The notes: generated from the letters alone by a model not told the origin. A DNA stretch of 35,126 bases from CAZNVG01 sp964576475 (GCA_964576475.1 CAZNVG010000009.1:1-35126); one strand, 5' to 3'. Positions 8,310 through 13,376 are shown, counted from the stretch's first letter. Translations and numbers: made by a program.

Positions 8310-8329
8310 ATCTGGGCTTACCTAACCAC

Positions 8330-8345
8330 CCGTTTGCATGTCACA
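8330..8345 (+). repeat. Cassette A 3' panhandle arm
   Basis: CCGTTTGCATGTCACA pairs with the 5' arm 7417-7432. Its last base directly abuts the first base of the hammerhead at 8346. Confidence 0.75.
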
Positions 8346-8401
8346 CCACTTCCATAACTACCTTGTTATGCTGATGAGTCCAAAAAGAGGACGAAAAGTG
8401 G
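8346..8401 (+). ncRNA. Type III hammerhead ribozyme, cassette A
   Basis: Complete core in order: stem III strand CCACTT (8346-8351), cleavage base C8352, stem I CATAAC/GTTATG (8353-8358/8365-8370) closed by a 6-nt loop, CTGATGA (8371-8377), stem II GTCC/GGAC (8378-8381/8389-8392), GAA (8393-8395), and stem III AAGTGG (8396-8401) fully paired to the first strand. The open helix is stem III, hence type III. Cleavage is expected between 8352 and 8353, leaving 7 nt after the 3' arm. It lies between the cassette and pth. Confidence 0.92.
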
Positions 8402-8478
8402 CACCATACCTACGTATTCCGCACACACTAAAGAACGATTTTCGACGTATTTACCAGAACAAGCGGTAGAATAGTCCT

Positions 8479-9105
8479 ATGGGTTTATTTGTTCGTCGAC
8501 AGGATAACGGAATTGCTCAGGGGCTCTACGTGCTCCAGCAGGGCGTTACCAAACTAATTATTGGCCTCGGCAACACAGGTGACGAGTTTGTGCAGACACG
8601 ACATAATGTCGGCTTTGCCGCATTAGACGCGTTCGTTGACGCCCACAACGGCTCGTGGACCCACAAGAAAGCCCTAAAGTGTACTCTTGCTGAGCTGCGT
8701 GTAGGCGATACAAAAGTATTGTGCATTAAGCCAACCACTATGATGAATCTATCGGGGGAGGCGGCATCTGCAATACAGCGATTTTATAAAGTTACAAATG
8801 AACACACACTTGTTATCTCGGATGATATCGATCTCGAGTTCGGCGTTGTCCGTACGCGAGTAGGTGGCAGCAGTGGTGGTAATAATGGCATTAAGTCACT
8901 CATAACTCATATAGGTGAATCTTTTAGTCGCGTGCGCATCGGCGTCGCCAATGAGCACCGCTCTCGTACCGAAGCGGCTGATTTTGTCCTAGCAAAGTTT
9001 TCCAAAGATGAGAAAAATAAGCTACCAGAAATACTACAGGTAGCTAATGACAAAATAACGTTATTTATAACAGGTGAATTCTCGCACGCCACCGATAAGT
9101 CATGA
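8479..9105 (+). CDS. pth: Peptidyl-tRNA hydrolase
   Basis: Pth hydrolyses peptidyl-tRNA released from stalled ribosomes. Signatures: GLGNTG (29-34) with Asn32, TRHNVGF with catalytic His42, KPTTMMNLSG (Asn90), the Asp region SDDIDLEFG (115-118) and GGNNGIKSL. The protein has about 23 residues before the usual start of the fold (TKLIIGLGN); no ATG lies nearer, and a TAGAAT box (8467-8472) ends 6 nt before the ATG at 8479, so the extension is probably real and the mRNA leaderless. In-frame GTG codons are alternative starts. Its stop is 6 nt from the first arm of cassette C1. Confidence 0.93.
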   Translation: MGLFVRRQDNGIAQGLYVLQQGVTKLIIGLGNTGDEFVQTRHNVGFAALDAFVDAHNGSWTHKKALKCTLAELRVGDTKVLCIKPTTMMNLSGEAASAIQRFYKVTNEHTLVISDDIDLEFGVVRTRVGGSSGGNNGIKSLITHIGESFSRVRIGVANEHRSRTEAADFVLAKFSKDEKNKLPEILQVANDKITLFITGEFSHATDKS

Positions 9106-9111
9106 AGGTAA

Positions 9112-9125
9112 TACAAGGAGTGTGA
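9112..9125 (-). repeat. Cassette C1 3' panhandle arm
   Basis: TACAAGGAGTGTGA on the + strand is the perfect 14-bp inverted partner of 9662-9675. In the minus-strand transcript it reads TCACACTCCTTGTA, which is antisense to the gene's own Shine-Dalgarno region. Confidence 0.8.
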
Positions 9126-9138
9126 TTGTTAGGGCGCG

Positions 9139-9198
9139 ATGAGCGGGGGAGGACGTTGTTCTGTCGATAGACAGAGTTCGTTTTCTCCCCACGCTCAT
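9139..9198 (-). other. Cassette C1 3' two-tier hairpin
   Basis: Outer stem ATGAGCG/CGCTCAT (9139-9145/9192-9198) continues into GGGGAG/CTCCCC (9146-9151/9185-9190) with one bulge. The inner stem is TCTGTC/GACAGA (9160-9165/9170-9175) with a 4-nt loop. It sits between the gene's stop (9207) and the 3' arm. Confidence 0.75.
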
Positions 9199-9206
9199 AG
9201 CGTCGA

Positions 9207-9656
9207 TCAGTTGCCGGTCGGACCGCCGTCCCAGTCGAGACCGGGAAGGTCGGGGTTCCACGGCGTGGGTACGCCCGATCGAGGCGTTCCGAACTCGGAA
9301 CCCTTCTTGTGGATCAGGTACTGATCCCACGAGATCATCGGCAGCTTCGCCCAGTCACGCAGAACGTTGTCGTTGAGTGGTGCCAGGTAGGCAGGCGTCG
9401 TCAGCCTGACGAAGCGTGCTCCACACCCGGGAACCACCGTGCTGCGATCACTGCTCCACGTCTCGTGACAGTAGTCCACGCCGACAGCAGTGAGCTCGCC
9501 CTTGCAGCGCGAGCACTTGGTTGTGCTGTTGAGCACGATCACGGTCGCGGTCGGCACGTCCTGCTGAGCAGCTTCGTGCTGCGGCGCGAAACGCTTTCCG
9601 CTCCGGAACGCGGGATGGGTTCTTGATACGACGGAAAGAATCTGTCGCAAACGCAT
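9207..9656 (-). CDS. Cassette C1 cargo: high-G+C protein with CxxC motif
   Basis: A 149-residue protein, function unknown. It has a basic N-terminus, then a candidate zinc-binding segment with Cys48-x2-Cys51, Cys63 and Cys78 (TKCSRCKG, DYCHETW, GCGARFV), and a Pro/Gly-rich C-terminus. Cassette C2's protein has the same order of landmarks (VLIVESAVSTCSACG, DCGAVFV, an RD then a Tyr-Leu/Trp-Leu end), so the two are probably distant paralogues. The ATG at 9656 is 10 nt after AAGGAG; an in-frame GTG at 9665 abuts the Shine-Dalgarno and is unlikely. The high G+C contrasts with pth and the next gene. Confidence 0.75.
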   Translation of the reverse strand: MRLRQILSVVSRTHPAFRSGKRFAPQHEAAQQDVPTATVIVLNSTTKCSRCKGELTAVGVDYCHETWSSDRSTVVPGCGARFVRLTTPAYLAPLNDNVLRDWAKLPMISWDQYLIHKKGSEFGTPRSGVPTPWNPDLPGLDWDGGPTGN

Positions 9657-9661
9657 TGTGT

Positions 9662-9675
9662 TCACACTCCTTGTA
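9662..9675 (-). repeat. Cassette C1 5' panhandle arm containing the ribosome-binding site
   Basis: Transcript sense TACAAGGAGTGTGA holds the AAGGAG Shine-Dalgarno of the C1 gene and is perfectly complementary to 9112-9125. Pairing with the 3' arm would cover the ribosome-binding site. Upstream in the leader, 9685-9698 can form a 5-bp hairpin (CAGAA/TTCTG) that cassette C2 also has. Confidence 0.8.
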
Positions 9676-9708
9676 AAGGTGTCTCAGAACAGTTTCTGAA
9701 ACTAACAA

Positions 9709-9737
9709 ATTATAACACAAAACTAGAAATTTTACAA
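9709..9737 (-). promoter_or_regulatory. Cassette C1 promoter
   Basis: On the minus strand: TTGTAA (9737-9732), 17-bp spacer, extended -10 TGT-TATAAT (box 9714-9709). The RNA should begin near the TAGTTT that C1, C2 and C4 share just before their leader hairpins. Confidence 0.7.
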
Positions 9738-9747
9738 TATCTCTCCT

Positions 9748-10323
9748 CTAGTCAAACTTTGTCTGCAAATTGTCCATGTGCAGACCCAAAATAGCTAATC
9801 GACGAGTTTTGCTCGACAGCCCAAGATGGTACATCGCAAATTTTGGGTTTTTAAGTCGTTTGCCATTATGTTGCCGAATACCTTGGCGAATAACTGCAAT
9901 ATCACCAGGCCCAAAACTCCATCTTATAGTCGCCATGTCGTGTCGATAGTACTTCGCGGTGAATTGGTGCTCAGATACTGATAGTGTCGCCGTTTCTCGC
10001 AGCGGAATAGCCAGGCTAACTCCTCGGGGAACCTCTTGATCGTGCATGCTTATGCCGCTAACGTGAGGGGATAGATCCAGTAGCCTCAGCGAGGTTTTAT
10101 ACAGCGTCTGTGCAGCCACGAAGGCTCCAATGGAGTGTTCTATGCTTGGAATTTCTTCAAACAAATCATCGATTGACTCTATTGTTTGTGCACCACCAAA
10201 CCTTCGTACTTCATGCGGGTCAACGGCGCCAGCCAGAAGGACAGCTCCGTAATTAAATAAATCGGTGGCTGCTGCTTCGCTCATCTTCTGGTGCACTGGA
10301 CTATATTTGACTTCGCCACTCAT
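9748..10323 (-). CDS. Hypothetical protein, possible double-stranded beta-helix fold
   Basis: A 191-residue soluble protein with base composition like the housekeeping genes, so not cassette cargo although it lies between C1 and C2 in the same orientation. The C-terminal half has alternating strands (VSLAIPLRETATLSVSEHQF, FGPGDIAVIRQGIRQHNG) with a PGD turn and His residues (SMHDQE, RQHNG) reminiscent of cupin or 2-oxoglutarate/Fe(II) oxygenase folds; this is a weak resemblance, and no full HxD...H set is certain. A GAGAGG Shine-Dalgarno precedes the ATG by 9 nt, and TATAAA is visible near 10345. Function not assigned. Confidence 0.6.
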   Translation of the reverse strand: MSGEVKYSPVHQKMSEAAATDLFNYGAVLLAGAVDPHEVRRFGGAQTIESIDDLFEEIPSIEHSIGAFVAAQTLYKTSLRLLDLSPHVSGISMHDQEVPRGVSLAIPLRETATLSVSEHQFTAKYYRHDMATIRWSFGPGDIAVIRQGIRQHNGKRLKNPKFAMYHLGLSSKTRRLAILGLHMDNLQTKFD

Positions 10324-10354
10324 GATCGAAGACCTCTCATATGTTTATAAGATT

Positions 10355-10367
10355 GACAAGGAGTGTG
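10355..10367 (-). repeat. Cassette C2 3' panhandle arm
   Basis: GACAAGGAGTGTG on the + strand is the perfect 13-bp inverted partner of 10846-10858. It shares the 12-base core ACAAGGAGTGTG with cassette C1, and lies only 31 bp upstream of the next minus-strand gene's ATG. Confidence 0.8.
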
Positions 10368-10375
10368 TTGGTGGG

Positions 10376-10424
10376 CTGCCGAGGCGACTATGTGGCATTG
10401 CTGCCATTTTCGCCGCCTCGGCAG
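10376..10424 (-). other. Cassette C2 3' two-tier hairpin
   Basis: Outer stem CTGCCGAGG/CCTCGGCAG (10376-10384/10416-10424, 9 bp perfect) with an alternative GGCG/CGCC register at its inner end. Inner stem TGGCA/TGCCA (10393-10397/10402-10406) with a 4-nt loop. Same layout as the other cassettes. Confidence 0.75.
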
Positions 10425-10437
10425 ACACTTCACCTAC

Positions 10438-10839
10438 TCAGCGCCTGAGCCACGAGCCGTAGTCGACCCATGGGATCGTCTTGTCCCGAACGGGTACCTG
10501 CAGCTCCAGCCAGGCTTTCCCCTCGGAGGAGGAAATCCCCACGAAGACAGCACCGCAGTCCGAGGCGGAGAAACGACCAACTTCGTCGATGGCGAAGATG
10601 TGTCGGCTGTTCGTGGGATCGGCTGGCATGCCGCACGCTGAGCATGTCGACACGGCGGACTCGACGATGAGAACAGATGTCTTGACCGCACTGGTCGTCT
10701 CCGACGGAACGTAGGGGTTCCCCTGCAGGTCGTTGACCATGCGACTGAGCTCCCCAGCGACTTCGCCGGCCTTGGTGCGCGTGCGTTCGATCAACCGATC
10801 TCGGTTGTTCCACAGGACACCCAATGGTCCTTTGGGCAT
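10438..10839 (-). CDS. Cassette C2 cargo: high-G+C protein with CxxC motif
   Basis: A 133-residue protein, function unknown. A helical N-terminus (NRDRLIERTRTKAGEVAGEL) leads to a strand-rich core with Cys66-x2-Cys69 (STCSACG) and Cys95 (DCGAVFV); His80 could be a fourth ligand, so a small zinc-binding domain is likely but unproven. Spacing and the DCGAVFV/GCGARFV block resemble cassette C1. The ATG at 10839 is 10 nt after AAGGAG, exactly as in C1; an in-frame GTG at 10848 is too close to the Shine-Dalgarno. No signal peptide. It is G+C-rich compared with dprA and the 9748-10323 gene on either side. Confidence 0.75.
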   Translation of the reverse strand: MPKGPLGVLWNNRDRLIERTRTKAGEVAGELSRMVNDLQGNPYVPSETTSAVKTSVLIVESAVSTCSACGMPADPTNSRHIFAIDEVGRFSASDCGAVFVGISSSEGKAWLELQVPVRDKTIPWVDYGSWLRR

Positions 10840-10845
10840 GATTAT

Positions 10846-10858
10846 CACACTCCTTGTC
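10846..10858 (-). repeat. Cassette C2 5' panhandle arm containing the ribosome-binding site
   Basis: Transcript sense GACAAGGAGTGTG includes AAGGAG and pairs perfectly with the 3' arm (10355-10367). The leader just upstream (10869-10882) can form the same CAGAA/TTCTG hairpin as C1. Confidence 0.8.
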
Positions 10859-10894
10859 GATGTGCCTCCAGAACCGTTTCTGAAAACTAAATAT

Positions 10895-10922
10895 ACTCTA
10901 GCATAAATTCTGCATTTTACAA
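10895..10922 (-). promoter_or_regulatory. Cassette C2 promoter
   Basis: Minus strand: TTGTAA (10922-10917), 16-bp spacer, extended -10 TGC-TAGAGT (box 10900-10895). It shares TTGTAAAAT with the C1 promoter. Confidence 0.6.
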
Positions 10923-11301
10923 GATAGCCTACGCGATCTTTTCTTCATAAAATTCAAGACCCGCTTCCAATGAAAAGGGGTGGGCACTTTTCATCTTCCA
11001 CGGGTCTTGAATCCACCCTTTAATACCACCGTGTGATCTACGAGGACCACCCGGGAACGATCCACCTGTCAATAGAGAGGCTGGTGTCCCTGCCGAGTAG
11101 ATTAAAGGGGTTAGTTTGCCCACGAACGCATATTTGGTTGTATACTAGGTATACGGACCTACGGCCATCAATCGCTTAGTGGAGGGTAGTACTTCGCAGT
11201 TAATGGCACGTTCGTGAGGCAATCTAACGTTAGTTAGAAATTGGGGGTATAAGGTACGTAATGCGTGAATGACGCTTACGGATCGGTAGTTTAGCACTTA
11301 G
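10923..11301. other. Gene-free stretch with dense nested helices; candidate structured RNA, strand unknown
   Basis: No convincing gene. Visible pairings: TTCAAGACCCG/CGGGTCTTGAA (10953-10963/11001-11011) enclosing ATGAAAAG/CTTTTCAT (10970-10977/10987-10994) with a symmetric 6+6 internal loop; CCCTTTAAT/ATTAAAGGG (11016-11024/11101-11109) enclosing CTAC/GTAG and a GGAC-type helix (11044-11051/11083-11089); CACGAACG/CGTTCGTG (11119-11126/11210-11217); and a palindrome GTATACTAGGTATAC near 11142-11156. I looked for tmRNA, RNase P RNA and SRP RNA signatures and found none. A 64-codon minus-strand ORF at 10929-11123 is mostly explained by the hairpin and is not called. Confidence 0.45.
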
Positions 11302-11330
11302 TTGTGCTATTGTCAATACCTTTTTATTAT
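11302..11330 (+). promoter_or_regulatory. dprA promoter (leaderless)
   Basis: TTGTGC (11302-11307), 17-bp spacer, TATTAT (11325-11330). The ATG at 11338 is 7 nt downstream of the -10, so the mRNA should start at the start codon. Confidence 0.6.
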
Positions 11331-11337
11331 TGTGCTT

Positions 11338-12192
11338 ATGAAAATACTCACGATTAGACCACACGACGACCACTTTCCTCCGTTACTTCGGCTTATTCAC
11401 TCTGTGCCCAAACAACTGTATTACCTCGGTCAGCCGCCCATCGATACAACGCCAGCAATTGCTATCGTCGGTTCACGACGTCCAACAGGATACGGACTCG
11501 CGGTAACGAAACTTTTAAGTGAGGAGCTTGCGCGCCGAGGCGTCACGATAGTCAGCGGCCTAGCGCTCGGCATTGACGCAGTAGCACATCGCGCCGCGCT
11601 TAAAGCTGGCGGTCGAACAATCGCAATCATGCCAGGTGGCCTGGAGCGAGTTTATCCGGCGTCCCATCAAAGTCTTGCCAAGGACATCTTGCTAAATGGC
11701 GGCACCTTGATCAGCGAGTACGCATCAGGAACACCTCCATTCAAACAAAACTTCGTTGCCCGAAATCGTCTCGTATCAGGAATGAGTGACGCCGTACTAG
11801 TCACTGAAGCGGCTGCAAAAAGCGGCACACTCATAACTGTAAAGTTTGCTCTGGAGCAGGGTAAGACAGTACTGAGCGTGCCTGGGAATATCACAAGTGT
11901 TCTCTCTGCAGGTACGAACAACCTAATTAAAACCGGCGCAACACCAGTAACAGACGTGGTTGATATTCTTCACGCTATTGGCCTAGAGGATACTGAGAAG
12001 CAGCATACTCCGGTCGCTATGTCTGCTGACGAGGGGGTTATTATCCAGTTACTTTCATCAGGAATTACACAGCAGGAAGAGCTCCTGTCCAAATGCAATC
12101 TACCAGTGACTGCCTTTAACAGCACATTGACTATGCTAGAGATCACAGGACGAGTAGAGAACATTGGTCAGGGCCAATGGATTCTCAGATAG
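11338..12192 (+). CDS. dprA: DNA processing protein DprA
   Basis: DprA binds incoming single-stranded DNA during natural transformation and loads RecA. The Rossmann-like core is evident: GSRRPTGYG at 45-53, SGLALGIDAVAHRAAL, PGGLERVYPASHQSL, the LISEYASGTPPFKQNFVARNR segment (split motif), and SGTLITVKFALEQGKTVLSVPG. A C-terminal winged-helix-like region (about 225-284) follows. The 284 aa from ATG 11338 lack the N-terminal SAM-like domain of longer DprA proteins. An upstream in-frame start (11302) would overlap the promoter and is rejected. It suggests DNA uptake, consistent with Saccharibacteria having competence genes. Cassette B's promoter begins right after its stop. Confidence 0.93.
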   Translation: MKILTIRPHDDHFPPLLRLIHSVPKQLYYLGQPPIDTTPAIAIVGSRRPTGYGLAVTKLLSEELARRGVTIVSGLALGIDAVAHRAALKAGGRTIAIMPGGLERVYPASHQSLAKDILLNGGTLISEYASGTPPFKQNFVARNRLVSGMSDAVLVTEAAAKSGTLITVKFALEQGKTVLSVPGNITSVLSAGTNNLIKTGATPVTDVVDILHAIGLEDTEKQHTPVAMSADEGVIIQLLSSGITQQEELLSKCNLPVTAFNSTLTMLEITGRVENIGQGQWILR

Positions 12193-12221
12193 TTAACATA
12201 TAATCAAATTTATTGTATTAT
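12193..12221 (+). promoter_or_regulatory. Cassette B promoter
   Basis: TTAACA (12193-12198), 17-bp spacer, TATTAT (12216-12221), starting at the base after the dprA stop codon. The predicted RNA starts at the AGTTTC hairpin (GTTTCG/CGAAAC, 12229-12234/12241-12246). Confidence 0.6.
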
Positions 12222-12254
12222 CTGTTCAGTTTCGAACACCCGAAACAGTCTTTT

Positions 12255-12271
12255 GACAATCAGACATCAAT
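12255..12271 (+). repeat. Cassette B 5' panhandle arm
   Basis: GACAATCAGACATCAAT pairs with 13159-13175 (ATTGATGCCTGCTTGTC): 15 of 17 positions, two mismatches. It ends just before the GGAAGGGG Shine-Dalgarno at 12273-12280. Confidence 0.65.
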
Positions 12272-12288
12272 CGGAAGGGGTCAACCAC

Positions 12289-12717
12289 ATGACTACCAAA
12301 GACGAAATCGATGAGATGAAAAACGCTTATCTGGGCAATCTGGTCGATACGGTACGCCGGGCGCACTCGGACATGCAGCTTGCGCTGGAAGCCATAGAGC
12401 AGCCGTTCAGACTCCGAGAACTTAAGCATGAACTCGTCAGCGCTCGAAGCTCGTACTTCACCCTTATGTTCTCAAGCGCCGGATGGCACTGGCCGTGGAA
12501 AAAGGTTGATTACAAGGCGCAGTTCGAACAAGCTTCAGCCAACTACGAAGCCGCCCAGAAGGCCTATGAAGAGGCAGAGAAGTCGGTATTCCTCGGCGAG
12601 CATGTTGCGTACGACAAGGCGTTGTGTGAGTTCATCAAGGCAATTGAGATCATCAAAGCCTGCGACCCTCTCTTGGCCATCGCACTATTGCAAGAACTGG
12701 AGGGTGATGATGAATAA
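12289..12717 (+). CDS. Cassette B cargo 1: helical coiled-coil protein
   Basis: A 142-residue, almost wholly helical protein of unknown function. Two heptad-like regions are visible: about 1-55 (DEIDEMKNAYLGNLVDTVRR on) and about 75-110 (FEQASANYEAAQKAYEEAEKSV). A Trp-rich, less helical junction lies between them (SSAGWHWPWKKVDY). No signal peptide or membrane helix. The ATG at 12289 follows GGAAGGGG by 8 nt; a TTG-initiated extension to 12253 would overlap the panhandle arm and is rejected. The stop overlaps the start of the next gene (ATGATGAATAA), implying translational coupling. G+C-rich, with few A/T-ending codons. Confidence 0.75.
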   Translation: MTTKDEIDEMKNAYLGNLVDTVRRAHSDMQLALEAIEQPFRLRELKHELVSARSSYFTLMFSSAGWHWPWKKVDYKAQFEQASANYEAAQKAYEEAEKSVFLGEHVAYDKALCEFIKAIEIIKACDPLLAIALLQELEGDDE

Positions 12718-12967
12718 CTACACCTATCGGATTCGGGTCGGGCCCTTCAAGGCTCACGTCAGCTCTACGAGCGGCGCAGTCGCAGCCGTCCTGCTGATCC
12801 TCATGATCATGTTCTGGGCCGCCACCTACCTGGCTTTTGCGGCCGTGCTGATGGAGATCTTCAACGCCATCGCGCGCCGCACAGACCTCAAGCAGTGGGG
12901 ATATGGACTGTCGTGCCTGATCCTGCTCCTACTGCTGTTCGTGTCAAGTTTCTTCAACAAGGAGTAA
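12710..12967 (+). CDS. Cassette B cargo 2: small two-TM membrane protein
   Basis: An 85-residue protein with two membrane helices: about 22-48 (GAVAAVLLILMIMFWAATYLAF) and about 65-81 (YGLSCLILLLLLFVSSFF). They are joined by a short polar loop containing ARRTDLKQ, and the protein ends NKE. The N-terminal 20 residues are soluble (YTYRIRVGPFKAHV). Start ATG 12710 lies 5 nt after GGAGGG (12699-12704); an ATG one codon earlier is possible. It overlaps the previous gene by 8 nt. Holin-like topology is one possibility, but nothing specific supports it. Confidence 0.7.
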   Translation: MNNYTYRIRVGPFKAHVSSTSGAVAAVLLILMIMFWAATYLAFAAVLMEIFNAIARRTDLKQWGYGLSCLILLLLLFVSSFFNKE

Positions 12968-12991
12968 TCCAACCCCCCGAAAGGACTATAC

Positions 12992-13084
12992 GTGAAGAAG
13001 AAACAGCGCAACTGGAGTGTCGGAGGATTCTTCGCCGGACTGTTCGAGTTCATTTTCGACGTCATCGGCGACATCTTCGACTGA
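12992..13084 (+). CDS. Cassette B cargo 3: 30-residue hydrophobic peptide
   Basis: A GTG-initiated ORF, 24 nt after the previous stop, with an AAGGAC Shine-Dalgarno 5 nt upstream. The product begins (V/M)KKKQRNWSVGG and continues into a Phe/Ile/Asp-rich amphipathic segment ending FDVIGDIFD. The basic head and hydrophobic tail resemble small membrane-active peptides (for example type I toxin or bacteriocin-like), but this is only physicochemical resemblance. Codon use matches the two genes before it, and it is the last gene before the cassette's 3' structure. Confidence 0.6.
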   Translation: MKKKQRNWSVGGFFAGLFEFIFDVIGDIFD

Positions 13085-13096
13085 AACGGTGGTCAA

Positions 13097-13177
13097 ACGG
13101 CAAGCAGCCATGAGTATATAGATTCTCGTGGCTATCTCAGCCACAACCTCTTCTATATATTGATGCCTGCTTGTCGT
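13097..13177 (+). other. Cassette B 3' hairpin that shares bases with the 3' arm
   Basis: A long local helix: ACG/CGT, CAAGCAG/CTGCTTG (13101-13107/13167-13173), CAT/ATG (13109-13111/13163-13165), TATATAGA/TCTATATA (13115-13122/13152-13159), with inner hairpin GTGGCT/AGCCAC (13128-13133/13139-13144). The right-hand strand contains the 3' panhandle arm, so the local helix and the long-range panhandle exclude each other. Confidence 0.7.
13159..13175 (+). repeat. Cassette B 3' panhandle arm
   Basis: ATTGATGCCTGCTTGTC is complementary to 12255-12271 with two mismatches. It ends 4 nt before the hammerhead at 13180. Confidence 0.65.
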
Positions 13178-13179
13178 TT

Positions 13180-13232
13180 CCACTTCTATACATGCGTGTG
13201 TATACTGACGAGTCCAAAAGGACGAAACGTGG
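13180..13232 (+). ncRNA. Type III hammerhead ribozyme, cassette B
   Basis: Stem III CCAC/GTGG (13180-13183/13229-13232), cleavage base C13186, stem I TATACA/TGTATA (13187-13192/13199-13204), CTGACGA (13205-13211), stem II GTCC/GGAC with AAAA loop (13212-13223), GAA (13224-13226) and A13227 paired to T13185. One stem III pair (C13228 with T13184) is a mismatch next to the core, so activity may be lower than for the other two. Expected cut 13186/13187, 11 nt after the 3' arm. Confidence 0.9.
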
Positions 13233-13233
13233 A

Positions 13234-13262
13234 TTGATTTATTTAAGTTTTTATAGTATAAT
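13234..13262 (+). promoter_or_regulatory. Cassette D promoter
   Basis: TTGATT (13234-13239), 17-bp spacer, TATAAT (13257-13262). It begins 2 nt after the cassette B hammerhead, so B and D are packed back to back. Confidence 0.7.
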
Positions 13263-13294
13263 ATATCAAATTCTCTCACGAGAGTTTGCATTGT

Positions 13295-13308
13295 TGACAG
13301 ACAGACTA
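13295..13308 (+). repeat. Cassette D 5' panhandle arm
   Basis: TGACAGACAGACTA pairs over all 14 bases with 14050-14064, which has one bulged T. It lies 32 nt after the -10 box. Confidence 0.7.
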
Positions 13309-13323
13309 GAAGAGAAATTCGGA

Positions 13324-13376
13324 ACAAGATGAGGCTCAAGTGTTTAAACCTTTTAGGCTTTTGAGCCTCATCTTGT
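13324..13376 (+). other. Cassette D 5' leader hairpin
   Basis: A 16-bp perfect stem (13324-13339 with 13361-13376, ACAAGATGAGGCTCAA) with a 21-nt loop. It sits between the 5' arm and the GAGGAG Shine-Dalgarno (13404-13409), the same position as the hairpin in cassette A. Confidence 0.8.

Noticed and set aside
9100..9206. A hammerhead core downstream of C1, and likewise after C2 and C4.
   Set aside because: I searched for CTGANGA followed by a GAAA after a short stem on the transcript strand and found none. Another ribozyme class cannot be excluded by eye.
9112..9675. The inverted repeats around C1 (and C2, C4) as transposon or insertion-sequence ends.
   Set aside because: No transposase, no visible target-site duplication, and the promoter and leader hairpin lie outside the repeats. 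In A, B and D the repeats are imperfect in ways that still pair as RNA (G-U, bulge).
10929..11123. 64-codon minus-strand ORF upstream of cassette C2.
   Set aside because: Half its length is the two strands of a hairpin, there is no Shine-Dalgarno or leaderless promoter at its start, and its composition does not match either gene class.
10923..11301. tmRNA, RNase P RNA or SRP RNA.
   Set aside because: No tRNA-like end with T-loop, no tag peptide, no GGAAAGUC-type P4 element, and no GNRA-capped SRP domain 4 motif on either strand.
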